Part shown: piece by piece, positions 34,336 to 43,840 of the stretch | Numbering within the stretch: the stretch's first letter is position 1 | Layout of the letters: the number at the start of each line of letters is the position of its first letter | DNA from: Paenibacillus luteus | GTDB lineage: Bacteria > Bacillota > Bacilli > Paenibacillales > Paenibacillaceae | Direction: 5' to 3' | DNA: 64,000 nucleotides | NCBI RefSeq assembly: GCF_006542765.1 | Contig: NZ_SKCD01000044.1 | Location: 186,001 to 250,000, forward strand | The notes under the pieces: generated by a model | Databases searched by the model: none | Told to the model about the DNA's origin: nothing | Seen by the model: only the letters and a program-made list of their open reading frames with translations | Translations under genes and position numbers: made by a program

Positions 34336-36589
34336 GTCGCCTTTTCCACTCGGAGCAGCAGGCATAGAACTTGGTGCTTATATTACCAGATACAATCAAG
34401 CCGATCCCATCCAGAGCTGTGAAGTAAGCTGGGACGGAATGAGCGGTCATGCCAGCACGGCAGAAGGCGCGCAGTGGTCTGTCCGAGTCACCAAATCAGG
34501 AAAAATTGATGCCAAGGAGGGGCAACGGCTCGCTGCTGAGTTCCATTCAGTGGGAGTATCAGAGCAGTCGACTGTTAATCTGTCCTTTCAGGTCAGCGAT
34601 TGGTCTGTTCAACATTACGTGCTCGTCCCCGGAGCCGTCTATGCTGGCAATCGGTTCGGCGTTCGAGAGCTTTCCTACGCCCCCTGCTGGACGAGGCTTA
34701 GTGATCACGGCGCGGATGTGCCGACGCTTATTACCGACGTTCCGCGTCTTTCGATCGATGAGGGAGCTCCTTCCGCCTTCCATCTGCTGACTGGCGATGC
34801 GGCTACACCCGCTATCGGCTTTGTTGATGAGAAGAACGCGATCGGCTGGCTGTTCGTCACGGAGCAAGGGACAGCTCTTGGCGATACGTCGATGCATCTG
34901 GAGGAGAACGGGGACCGAAGCACGGCACGAATTTCCTTCCAGGCGCCTGGTGTCAGACCAGCACTGAAATATGAAATGGCAACGACCAAGGTGCCAAGCA
35001 CAGACAAGGGCTATGATTTTAAGCCGGGCGATTCAGTGGTGTTGAACTGCCGCGTCTATCGGTTTCCTTGCGGCAGCGTGCCGGCGCTGTTTGAGAAATT
35101 TGCCGAGGTGCGGCGCCAAGGCCACGAAGCGGTCAGCTTGGCACCGAGCTTGCCATTCTCCGCAGCTTGGGGCATTCAAGAGAAAAAGTATAACGAGCTG
35201 AATTGGAACGCTCCGCTGGGGTACTATGCGGTTGGAACGATAGATATGAAGCATCAGGATTGGCAAGTGGGCTGGGTCGGAGGGGGAATGTCCAGTCTGG
35301 CTCTGCTGCAGGAAGGCACGGAGCTGTCGGTTAGCCGCTCGCTAGATACGCTCCGCTTTATGTTCGGAAGCCAGACGCCGTCGGGCTTCTTCCATGGCGT
35401 ATGCTACAACGGGCAATGGTTTGGAGATGAATTCAACGATGCCCCAAACCGTCCCTATCCTGAGCAATGGCATATTGTTCGCAAGAGTGCTGACGCCTTG
35501 TATTTTATTTTGAAGCATTTTATCGCTTTGGAGCAGGGGAATTCCGCATTCGTCATTCCAGAGCCATGGCTGGAGGGCACGAGAAAGCTTGCAGACGCCT
35601 TCGTCAGGCTATGGCAGAAATATGGGCAATTCGGCCAATGGGTGCACAACGAATCGGGAGATATGCTGATTGGCAATTCAGCGGGGGCAGCGATGGCGCC
35701 TGCCGGTCTTGCCCTTTGCGGGGAGTATTTCGCAGATCCAGCGTATTCTGAAATCGCCGAGGCTTCTGCTCTTTATTATTATAATCACTTCACTGCGATC
35801 GGCGTAACGACAGGCGGGCCAGGCGAGATCCTGCAATGTCCGGACAGCGAGTCGGCATTTGCCTTGCTGGAATCCTACATGGTGCTGTATGAGACAAGCG
35901 GCAATCGTGCATGGATCAAGCGGGCAGAAGAGGCGGCGCTGCAAGCGATGAGCTGGTGCGTCTCCTACGATTTTCGCTTCCCGGCAGGCTCGACCTTTGA
36001 GCGGCTGGGCATCCGCACAAGCGGCTCGGTTATTGCCAATGTCCAAAACAAACACAGCGCGCCAGGCATTTGCACGTTGTCCGGCGATTCCTTATTAAAG
36101 TTGTACCGTGCCACGGGCAAGGAGATCTATTTGGAGCTCTTGCGTGAAATCGCAGGCCATTTGCCGCAATATTTATCTCGCGAGGATCGCCCGGTTAAAG
36201 GCTGGGACGGCTATGATATGCCACCGGGGTATATGAGCGAGCGGGTCAATATGAGCGATTGGGAAGGCAAAGCTTACGTAGGCGAGGTCATCCCCTACTC
36301 CTGCTGGTGCGAGGTTTCGCTTATGCTGACCTATGCCGAGCTTCCTGGCATTTATGTAAATAAAACGAGTGGACGCGTGACGGCCATCGATCAAGTCGAG
36401 TGCCGCGTAGAGTCCGCTGCGGACGGTAGGCGAATGCTCTCCATTAGCAACCCCGGCATTTTCCCGGCGAGCGTCAAGTTGTTGATGGAAGATCAAAGCG
36501 AGGCAGAGCTTCCGCTTGGGTCGTGTGCATCATCGAGCTGGCAGCGGATAGCGATTGCTGCCGGCGAGACGGTTTATGTCATTTTATAA
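34328..36589 (+). CDS. Unrecognised large enzyme-like protein, probable six-hairpin ((alpha/alpha)6) fold
   Basis: 753-residue cytosolic protein that I cannot place in a named family. The first 270 residues are beta-rich (a sandwich-like domain, ISFQAPGVRPALKYEMATTKV), followed by paired amphipathic helices to about 690, with aromatic/acidic turns such as WQVGWVGGG, GEILQCPDSESAFALLESY and MSWCVSYDFRFPAGSTF. This layout is that of six-hairpin glycosidases and lyases. The last 60 residues are a small beta domain. The frame opens at 34280, but ATG 34328 has GGAGAGG ahead of it and overlaps the GH2 stop by 8 bases, so translation is coupled. It probably acts on the same imported oligosaccharide as the GH2 enzyme. 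Confidence 0.75.
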   Translation: MSRSPFPLGAAGIELGAYITRYNQADPIQSCEVSWDGMSGHASTAEGAQWSVRVTKSGKIDAKEGQRLAAEFHSVGVSEQSTVNLSFQVSDWSVQHYVLVPGAVYAGNRFGVRELSYAPCWTRLSDHGADVPTLITDVPRLSIDEGAPSAFHLLTGDAATPAIGFVDEKNAIGWLFVTEQGTALGDTSMHLEENGDRSTARISFQAPGVRPALKYEMATTKVPSTDKGYDFKPGDSVVLNCRVYRFPCGSVPALFEKFAEVRRQGHEAVSLAPSLPFSAAWGIQEKKYNELNWNAPLGYYAVGTIDMKHQDWQVGWVGGGMSSLALLQEGTELSVSRSLDTLRFMFGSQTPSGFFHGVCYNGQWFGDEFNDAPNRPYPEQWHIVRKSADALYFILKHFIALEQGNSAFVIPEPWLEGTRKLADAFVRLWQKYGQFGQWVHNESGDMLIGNSAGAAMAPAGLALCGEYFADPAYSEIAEASALYYYNHFTAIGVTTGGPGEILQCPDSESAFALLESYMVLYETSGNRAWIKRAEEAALQAMSWCVSYDFRFPAGSTFERLGIRTSGSVIANVQNKHSAPGICTLSGDSLLKLYRATGKEIYLELLREIAGHLPQYLSREDRPVKGWDGYDMPPGYMSERVNMSDWEGKAYVGEVIPYSCWCEVSLMLTYAELPGIYVNKTSGRVTAIDQVECRVESAADGRRMLSISNPGIFPASVKLLMEDQSEAELPLGSCASSSWQRIAIAAGETVYVIL

Positions 36590-36610
36590 AAGCAATGGTT
36601 AAAGGAAGTG

Positions 36611-36649
36611 GAACGGCTGCTTTGCCGCAGATGACGGCAGCAGCCGTTT
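36611..36649 (+). terminator. Terminator after the GH2 operon
   Basis: AACGGCTGCT (36611-36620) pairs with AGCAGCCGTT (36638-36647) then TT. It is 22 bases after the stop of the preceding gene. Confidence 0.75.
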
Positions 36650-36929
36650 TGCATGAGCAGGCGAGCGTAAGCCTTTACGGTTATTCGAAAAATGTACAGC
36701 CGGACTATACAGGAATTGCCGGATTGTACACTTTGTTTTTGCAGTTTGACCCGTCATGCTCTAGTTAGCTGCCAGACAACAGCTTCAGGTCGGTCCAAAG
36801 GTACCGTATGGTGAAAGGAGGATAGGGAGCATCTAAGGGAAAGAAGCCGGCAAAGCGCGTACCAGCATTCCAGCTCAGATGCAGCCATTCAGAAGAAATG
36901 AATGCAAGAGAGACAAGGGAGGATTATAA
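36650..36929 (+). promoter_or_regulatory. Upstream region of the SLH beta-helix gene
   Basis: 280 bases with no gene. It holds TGTACAG near 36693, TTGTACACTTT at 36725 and GTCATG 27 bases after the second GTACA. The same GTACA/GTCATG pair with identical spacing occurs before the paralogous gene (40196, 40223). An AAAGGAGG at about 36815 has no start codon after it. Confidence 0.4.
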
Positions 36930-39900
36930 ATGATATCAGGGAAAAAATTAAACAAAAAGGTCATATGCTTGGTCTGCTCCGCGGCTTTGCTGCTGCCGGC
37001 TCTGCCCATGCCTGCCGTGTTTGCGTCCGTCATTAATGTAACCGCTTTCGGTGCGGATGGTACAGATGGACATGATGATTTAGCTGGCATTCAAGCTGCC
37101 ATAGACAGCGCTTCAGCGGGAGAAACCGTCTATATCCCTGCGGGAACGTATTTCGTGTCCGACTCCATCGAAAGCAAATCAGATGTTAAACTTGCAGGGG
37201 AGAGCCGAGATACAACGATTATAAAATATACAGGGGAATCGGTGGGTTACCTCCTATCGCTTAATGGCAGGAGCCGGGTTGAAGTGTCCCAGCTCACGCT
37301 TGACGGAAACGGCAATGCGAACGCGGATGGCGGCATTACGGCTGACGATACGCTCGCCGCAGGTAGCGGCGGCCATCAGCTGCACCATAACCGGATTATC
37401 AATATGACAAGGGAAGAAGGATTCGGTCCGTTCGGCATTCTCGTTGCACATACGGACAATGTGGTCATTACGGATAATGAATTTTCGAATATGGGTCTCA
37501 ACTCGACATGGGGAGCTGGCATGCGGGTCGGCTATGATTCGAATTATCCGGTCATCATTCGCAATACCATTGCGGATACGGGACGCGGGGGCATTTTTCT
37601 CAATGATGGGGTTGAGGGTGCAGTCGTTCGTCATAACATTGTAACCGGATCGGGCCATAAGGAACACGGCCTCTCCATTGAGCTTCATACGAATGTCAAT
37701 CATTCACTCGTTGAGGATAATCAGGTTGATCATTGGCTGAGCGTCGTACGCTCAGAGTATAACGCGATTCGCCGCAATACTATTCAAACCTCCGGTGATA
37801 CGGTTAAAGGGATGGGCCTCGAAATTATGTCCAACCATTCGGTAACATCCGATAATTTGGTGGATGGCGGCCAGCAGGTTGGCATGCAGCAATCGCCGGG
37901 CACCGGATATCAATATTGGGGCTACAACACGATTCAAAATCTGGTGATGTGGGGGATGCAGCTGCAAGGCGAAGGTACGGGAGAGATCGAGCAAAATCAA
38001 TATTTTTACAAAAATATTTTCCAGCAGACGCAAACCGGCCATCCTTCCGTTGCCTACCCGGGCTATGACGGCTACGGCTTGCGCATCCATGGGAGCTCCC
38101 GGAACATTACGTTCGACAGCAATGTGATTCGCGATAACGGCGGCAAAGCGATAGATATTACGGGAGCCGCTGGCGTAGACCGGATCAGCTTTATTAATAA
38201 TGTAATTACCGGAAATGCAGGCCCGACGATTGAAACCTATCCGGATGCGGCTGTAGATCTGGAATGGTCGGGCAATACGGTAAGCGGGAACGGAACGGAC
38301 ACGCAGCTTGAATCGCGCGGCTTCGCCGATCCGAAACCGACGGCTGAATTCGAAGCGCCATTAGTGGCAGAAGCGGGACAGCCGGTATATTTTAGCAATG
38401 GATCAAGCGGCAACGGAGGAACTATCGTCGAACACTTATGGGACTTTGGAGACGGCCTGCCTTCGACCGAGATCAATCCCTCCTATACGTACAACGAGCC
38501 GGGTGACTACCGCGTTACGCTAGTCGTGTGGAGTGATTTAGGGAGAGCGAGCTTGAAGGAGCAGATCATCCGAGTACAAGGCGCCGATGCTGAAGCGCCG
38601 AGCGCGCCAAGCGGGCTTACCGTCACATCGAAGTCGGAAACGAGCGTCGGTCTGTCTTGGACGGCCGCCACTGACAATGTTGGCGTAGCTGGTTATGAGG
38701 TGTATGAAGGTACACGGTTGGCGGGAACAGCTTCCGGCGAAACGGCTTACGTAGTAACCGGTTTGAATCCGGGTACGGCCTATAGCTTTACGGTGGTGGC
38801 TAAGGACGCGGCTGGCCATGTATCCGCTCCAAGCATTGCGCTTGAAGTAACGACAAACAGCTCAATCCCGACAACGCCAAGCGGACCAAGCGCTACAAGT
38901 GTTCCAGGTTCATCCACAACAGGCGAACAAACGATTACACGTGAGGAACTCGTCCAGCCGGGCAGCGGCGACAAGGTGGTCATTGCGGTTAAGGGCGGAG
39001 TTAACAAAATCAGTCTGCCTGCGGATGCGGGAGAGGCACTCACCGACCGACAGCTTGAGCTAAAATGGGACGCGATCGCGGTAACGATTCCGTCAGCAAC
39101 GCTTAAGCAGCTGGCAGAGCTTACCGATCAAGCGGGCGTCAAGGGCGGCAGCATCGTGCTGAATGTCCAAATTCTCACGGCTTCGGAAGAGGAAGCACTA
39201 TTGGCAAAAGCGGAAGAGATGGATTCACTCTCTATTAAAGCTCTCGGTTCCGTTTATGACTTTACGCTAGCGCTTCGCAAGGCGGACGGACACCTGCTCT
39301 CGCTTCCGGCATTCATAAGTCCAATTGGTCTACGTGTGAAGGCAGAAGCTGCAGGAAACCAAAGCACGGCTGGCATTTACGAGATTGCAGATAACGGAAA
39401 GCTTACTTATGCGGGAGGGGCAGCGGCAAATGGGGAAGTAAGCGGAGCTGCCTACCATTTCAGCAAATACGCGGCGCTTGAGGTTAGCCGAACGTTTCAG
39501 GATGTCCCTAAAACGCACTGGGCATATGCTACGATCAGTGAACTGGCTTCCAAACTGATCATTCAAGGAACTAGCCCTGCGGCATTTGAGCCTAAGCGGG
39601 AAGTGACGCGGGCCGAATTCATCGTCATGCTTATGCATGCTTTGGGTGCTGGAGGGCCGCAGGGCGATGCATTGCAGCTGCCGGAGTTCTCTGACCGGAA
39701 CTTGATTGGCTTATGGGCGGAGCAAGCGGTTGCGCAAGCCGCGCAAGCTGGTTTAATCAGCGGTTACGGGGACGGCAGCTTCCGGCCTCAAGCAACGATC
39801 AGCCGGGCGGAAATGGCCGTCATTATCGCCAAAGCGCGCGGAACTGCTAATACGGAGGACGGAGCGCCGACGTTTACGGATAGTGCCGCGATTCCGGAAT

Positions 39901-40040
39901 GGGCACGGCAAGCGGCAGCCGCATTAGCGCAGCAAGGCATACTTAAAGGACGGGCGGGCGGTGAATTTGATCCGCAGGCATCGTTAACGCGAGTGGAAGC
40001 GGCGATGGTTATCGCAGCGATTTTAAATGCTGTGAACTAG
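36930..40040 (+). CDS. SLH-anchored, secreted beta-helix protein with PKD and FnIII domains
   Basis: 1036-residue surface enzyme candidate. Signal peptide (about 1-32), parallel beta-helix of the pectate-lyase-3/GH28-like type (about 34-470: TAFGADGTDGHDDLAGIQAAIDSA is its standard opening, then GESRDTTIIKYTG, DTGRGGIFLNDG), PKD domain (about 475-550, WDFGDGLPST), FnIII (about 555-645), a spacer with a beta-rich unit (about 665-850) and three SLH repeats (about 855-1030, motifs TRAEF, SRAEM, TRVEA). The helix domain is closely related to the next gene product. It presumably cuts or epimerises a surface-bound acidic or plant polysaccharide. AAGGGAGG precedes the ATG. Confidence 0.9.
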   Translation: MISGKKLNKKVICLVCSAALLLPALPMPAVFASVINVTAFGADGTDGHDDLAGIQAAIDSASAGETVYIPAGTYFVSDSIESKSDVKLAGESRDTTIIKYTGESVGYLLSLNGRSRVEVSQLTLDGNGNANADGGITADDTLAAGSGGHQLHHNRIINMTREEGFGPFGILVAHTDNVVITDNEFSNMGLNSTWGAGMRVGYDSNYPVIIRNTIADTGRGGIFLNDGVEGAVVRHNIVTGSGHKEHGLSIELHTNVNHSLVEDNQVDHWLSVVRSEYNAIRRNTIQTSGDTVKGMGLEIMSNHSVTSDNLVDGGQQVGMQQSPGTGYQYWGYNTIQNLVMWGMQLQGEGTGEIEQNQYFYKNIFQQTQTGHPSVAYPGYDGYGLRIHGSSRNITFDSNVIRDNGGKAIDITGAAGVDRISFINNVITGNAGPTIETYPDAAVDLEWSGNTVSGNGTDTQLESRGFADPKPTAEFEAPLVAEAGQPVYFSNGSSGNGGTIVEHLWDFGDGLPSTEINPSYTYNEPGDYRVTLVVWSDLGRASLKEQIIRVQGADAEAPSAPSGLTVTSKSETSVGLSWTAATDNVGVAGYEVYEGTRLAGTASGETAYVVTGLNPGTAYSFTVVAKDAAGHVSAPSIALEVTTNSSIPTTPSGPSATSVPGSSTTGEQTITREELVQPGSGDKVVIAVKGGVNKISLPADAGEALTDRQLELKWDAIAVTIPSATLKQLAELTDQAGVKGGSIVLNVQILTASEEEALLAKAEEMDSLSIKALGSVYDFTLALRKADGHLLSLPAFISPIGLRVKAEAAGNQSTAGIYEIADNGKLTYAGGAAANGEVSGAAYHFSKYAALEVSRTFQDVPKTHWAYATISELASKLIIQGTSPAAFEPKREVTRAEFIVMLMHALGAGGPQGDALQLPEFSDRNLIGLWAEQAVAQAAQAGLISGYGDGSFRPQATISRAEMAVIIAKARGTANTEDGAPTFTDSAAIPEWARQAAAALAQQGILKGRAGGEFDPQASLTRVEAAMVIAAILNAVN

Positions 40041-40052
40041 AAAATGGAGCAA

Positions 40053-40078
40053 TCCCGTTCCAGCGGCTTGGGGCGGGA
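40053..40078 (+). terminator. Possible weak terminator
   Basis: TCCCGTTCC pairs with GGGGCGGGA (two GU pairs). No T run follows. Confidence 0.4.
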
Positions 40079-40358
40079 CTCCTTGGTAATCATTGTAAGC
40101 GGTGGTGGTTGAGTGTATTGCCGGCCAATTGGCTTGAATCTTTATTGCAGTAATCCGTAAAAAATATAGCCGCTGAATGCAGGCTTTGGCTTATTGTACA
40201 GTTTCAATTGATTATGCAATTTGTCATGATGAGAGAGCAGAGATGCAGGAGTGATACCTTGCTGTGCCTATGAAAGTGAGAGGGGATGATGGATGCCATT
40301 AAACGGCTTGTTCGGAATTGAATCGCAAATTATAGCATAAAGGAGAGGATGTTCGATC
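40079..40358 (+). promoter_or_regulatory. Upstream region of the PA14 beta-helix gene
   Basis: No gene. ATTGTACAGTTT at about 40193-40204 and GTCATG at 40223-40228 repeat the layout seen before the paralogous gene at 36726/36753. AGGAGAGG is the ribosome binding site. Confidence 0.4.
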
Positions 40359-43300
40359 ATGAAGATGAAATCCTTGAAGGCCAAGCTGTTTAGCGTAACC
40401 TTGTCCATGGCTTTACTGCTGCCAGCTATTCCGCTGCCAGGAGCATTTGCAGCGAGTATAAATGTAACCGCTTACGGGGCGAGTGGTTCCGACGGAGCGG
40501 ATGACAAAGCAGCGTTTCAGAGCGCAATCAATGCGGCTGTTTCCGGAGATACGGTATATATCCCGGCTGGTACTTATTATTTAAGCGGAGCGGTTACCGG
40601 CAAGTCAGGCGTCAGCATCAAAGGCGAAAGCCGCGATACGACGATCATCAAATCTACCTCCACCGGGCAGGAGCTAATGTTCAGTTTCTATAATCTATCC
40701 AATGTGGAAATTTCCGATCTGACGCTCGATGGGAACAGCAACAGCTCGATTCTCTCGGCTGTCGTATCGGAAGGCGGCAGCAATAACAAAATGCGCCATT
40801 TGCGTGTCAAGGATTTTACCGCTTCCGCAGGCTTTGGACCATTTGCGCTATACGCAATCGGCTCGCCGAATATCGAGGTTAGCGACAATATCATTACCAA
40901 CATCGGCGTTAACTCCGCCTGGGGCGGCGCGGTGCGGACAGGCTGGGGCTCGGATGGCGCGAAAATTTTGAACAATACCATTCATGATACGGGCCGGGGC
41001 GGTATTTTCGCCAATGATGGCTGCCGATATGTGGAGGTAAGGGGCAACAACATTACCGGTACGGGCCATCATACGGAAGGGCTTGGCATCGAGCTCCATA
41101 CGGACTGTGATTATTCGTTAATCGAAGACAACTATGTTGATCACTGGATTAGCGCGGTCAGATCGAAGTATATTGCCGTCCGCAATAACGTTGTTAAGGC
41201 GACGGATGGATCGGTTGGATATATGGGACTTGAAGTAATGGTGGAGCATGGCGTAACGACGGGCAACCTCGTCGATGGAGGCCAGCAGGTCGGGATGCAG
41301 CAGTCACCGGGAACCGGCTATCAGTATTGGGGCTACAATACGATTCAAAATATGGTGATGTGGGGCATGCAGCTGCAAGGCGAGGGCACGGGCCAAACGG
41401 AGCAGTATCAATACTTTTACAAAAACACGTTCAAGGACGGGCCGCGTGACAATCCGCAGGCAGCCTATGCTGGCTATGGAGGCAATGCGATTCGCATTCA
41501 TGGCAACTCGCAAAATCTGACCTTCGACAGCAACCAGATTATTAACAATGGCCGCAAAGGCATTGAGATTACGACAGCTTCGGGCGTTGACCGTCTTAGC
41601 TTTATTAATAACACGATTACAGGAAACACGGGCGAGTCGATTGACCAGTATCCTGCGAGTGCCGCCAATCTAGAATGGAGCGGCAATACGGTCAGCGGCA
41701 ACGGTACGAATACGCAGTTAACCAGTCGCGGCTTTTCGAATCCGAAGCCAGTGGCGAACTTCAGCGCGCCGCTTACCGTTCAATTGGGCTCATCCGTGAC
41801 GTTTACGAACTCTTCAACGGATAACGGCACGATTGCCGAAAATTTATGGGATTTCGGTGAAGGCGTACCAAGCACGGCGGTAAGCCCGACCTATACGTAT
41901 CAGAAGGCTGGCACTTTCCGCGTCACGCTCGTCGTATGGGACAACGAAGGAAGAGCGAGCCTGAAGGAGCAGAACGTTACGGTTAATGCAGGCCCGCCGG
42001 ATACGCAGGCGCCAGCGGCGCCAGCAAGTCTGGCTTCGCCTTCAAAGACCGACGTATCGGTTAATCTGACCTGGTCCGCATCGACGGATAATGTTGGGGT
42101 CGTCGGCTACGAAATTTACCGCGGCGGAACGCTCATTGGCACGACCGCTGGCGCTAGCAGCACAGCGTTCAACGTGACCGGCTTGACACCAAGCACGGCT
42201 TACAGCTTCACGGTGAAAGCGAAGGATGCCGCCGGTAATTTGTCCACAGCCAGCAATACGCTGAATGTGACGACGAACGCGCCGGATACGACGGCACCTA
42301 CCGTACCCGCTAATCTGGCCTCGCTAGCCCATACGGATGTGAGCGTCAGCTTGACTTGGTCGCCATCCACCGATAATTTGGCGGTCACCGGCTATGAAGT
42401 TTACCGCGGTGGCGTGCTTGCCGGAACGACAACGGGAGCGGCTTCAACAAGCTTTACAGTCACGGGCTTGACGCCAAGCACGGCGTACAGCTTTACGGTG
42501 AAAGCGAAGGATGCCGCGGGCAACTTGTCAGCTGCAAGCACGGTTGTTAGCGTGACAACGAATCCGCCAGCCGTTACCACCTATTTAAGCGATCTGACGT
42601 GGTCCTCGGCAACGACCGGCTGGGGCAATGTGCAGAAGGATAAGAGCAACGAGCAGCGCACGATCACGCTGAACGGGACGACTTATGCGAAGGGAATCGG
42701 TACACATGCAAATTCGGAAATTTTCTATAATTTAAACGGCAATTATTATCGCTTCCAATCCGATGTCGGCGTGGATGACGAAGTGTTGGCCATCAATAAC
42801 GGTACTGTGACGTTCGAGGTTTGGCTCGATGGCGTAAAAGCTTATGAGAGCGGTGTGATGAACGCCGATACGGCCACCAAGTCCATCGATCTAAACGTCA
42901 CAGGCGTTAACGTCCTTAAGCTTGTTGTCGGCGATGCGGGCGATGGCACTGGGTATGATCATGCAGATTGGGCAGGAGCAAGGTTAACCTCCGCCTCAGG
43001 CGGGAATCCGAATCCGGGCGATACCGTCGCGCCGAGCGCGCCTGCTAACTTGGCATCCCCAAGCAAAACGGCAACGAGCGTCAGTTTGACTTGGAGCGCT
43101 TCCACCGATAATGTAGGCGTGACAGGCTATAACATTTACAATGGTGCAAGTCTGGCCGGGTCGACTACCGGCGCAGCAGCTACTTCGTTTACCGTTTCGG
43201 GCCTGACAGCGAGCACAGCTTACAGCTTTACCGTAAAGGCTAAAGATGCGGCTAACAACTTATCGGCCGCTAGTACGGCGCTCAGTGTTACGACGAATGC

Positions 43301-43739
43301 TGCTCCTGGCGGAGGCGGAACGGGCAATGGCCTGCTCGGCCAATATTATGCCGGTAACTTTGGCAGCCTGGAGATGGAGCGGGTAGATGCTACCATCGAT
43401 TTCGATTGGGGCGGCGACCGTCCTACGGTGAACGTGCCAGGCGAATGGTTTACGGTACGCTGGACAGGCAAAGTTCAACCGCAGTATACGGAAACCTACA
43501 CGTTCTATACGCATACGGATGATGGCGTGCGCTTGTGGGTGAACGGCCAGCAGCTGATTACCCAGTGGCAATCGATGAACGGCGAGCTCAGCGCGACGAT
43601 CTCGTTGACCGCGGGCGTGAAATACGACATTAAGATGGAATATTTGGAGAACGGCGGAAACGCGCATGCCCGCCTTTCTTGGTCAAGCGCTTCGCAAGCG
43701 AAGCAGATTGTACCGAATGAGCGGTTGTTTTTAAGCTAA
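40359..43739 (+). CDS. Secreted beta-helix protein with PKD, FnIII, NPCBM-like and PA14 modules
   Basis: 1126-residue exported protein, paralogue of the preceding gene through its beta-helix domain (both share GGQQVGMQQSPGTGYQYWGY and MWGMQLQGEGTG). Order: signal peptide (about 1-30), beta-helix (about 34-470), PKD (about 472-545), FnIII twice (about 550-735), an NPCBM-like carbohydrate-binding region (about 740-880, TWSSATTGWGNVQKDKSNE...), a third FnIII (about 885-975) and a PA14-like domain (about 985-1120, QPQYTETYTFYTHTDDGVRLWVNGQ). No SLH repeats, so it should be released or held only through its binding modules. Both genes have near-identical architecture at the front and different tails. 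Confidence 0.9.
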   Translation: MKMKSLKAKLFSVTLSMALLLPAIPLPGAFAASINVTAYGASGSDGADDKAAFQSAINAAVSGDTVYIPAGTYYLSGAVTGKSGVSIKGESRDTTIIKSTSTGQELMFSFYNLSNVEISDLTLDGNSNSSILSAVVSEGGSNNKMRHLRVKDFTASAGFGPFALYAIGSPNIEVSDNIITNIGVNSAWGGAVRTGWGSDGAKILNNTIHDTGRGGIFANDGCRYVEVRGNNITGTGHHTEGLGIELHTDCDYSLIEDNYVDHWISAVRSKYIAVRNNVVKATDGSVGYMGLEVMVEHGVTTGNLVDGGQQVGMQQSPGTGYQYWGYNTIQNMVMWGMQLQGEGTGQTEQYQYFYKNTFKDGPRDNPQAAYAGYGGNAIRIHGNSQNLTFDSNQIINNGRKGIEITTASGVDRLSFINNTITGNTGESIDQYPASAANLEWSGNTVSGNGTNTQLTSRGFSNPKPVANFSAPLTVQLGSSVTFTNSSTDNGTIAENLWDFGEGVPSTAVSPTYTYQKAGTFRVTLVVWDNEGRASLKEQNVTVNAGPPDTQAPAAPASLASPSKTDVSVNLTWSASTDNVGVVGYEIYRGGTLIGTTAGASSTAFNVTGLTPSTAYSFTVKAKDAAGNLSTASNTLNVTTNAPDTTAPTVPANLASLAHTDVSVSLTWSPSTDNLAVTGYEVYRGGVLAGTTTGAASTSFTVTGLTPSTAYSFTVKAKDAAGNLSAASTVVSVTTNPPAVTTYLSDLTWSSATTGWGNVQKDKSNEQRTITLNGTTYAKGIGTHANSEIFYNLNGNYYRFQSDVGVDDEVLAINNGTVTFEVWLDGVKAYESGVMNADTATKSIDLNVTGVNVLKLVVGDAGDGTGYDHADWAGARLTSASGGNPNPGDTVAPSAPANLASPSKTATSVSLTWSASTDNVGVTGYNIYNGASLAGSTTGAAATSFTVSGLTASTAYSFTVKAKDAANNLSAASTALSVTTNAAPGGGGTGNGLLGQYYAGNFGSLEMERVDATIDFDWGGDRPTVNVPGEWFTVRWTGKVQPQYTETYTFYTHTDDGVRLWVNGQQLITQWQSMNGELSATISLTAGVKYDIKMEYLENGGNAHARLSWSSASQAKQIVPNERLFLS

Positions 43740-43756
43740 AAATCATCAGGCAAGAG

Positions 43757-43807
43757 GAAAAGAGCGGAATGACTGGCGCTATAGGGCGCGGCATTCGGCT
43801 CTTTTTT
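43757..43807. terminator. Bidirectional terminator, beta-helix gene / NmrA gene
   Basis: AAAAGAGC plus GGAATG pairs imperfectly with CATTC plus GGCTCTTTT, then TT. It separates two convergent genes. Confidence 0.75.
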
Positions 43808-43840
43808 CTATCCTGTGCAGAAGTGGAGAGAGGATAGCAG

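Noticed and set aside
37871..41402. Long near-identical DNA stretches around 37.9 and 41.3 kb, which could look like an insertion sequence or a repeat pair
   Set aside because: They are the matching parts of two paralogous beta-helix coding regions in frame, with no terminal inverted repeats or transposase.
42030..43290. Periodic repeats of about 290 bases in the beta-helix gene, checked as a CRISPR or satellite array
   Set aside because: They encode FnIII domains in frame with normal divergence; no short repeat-spacer structure.
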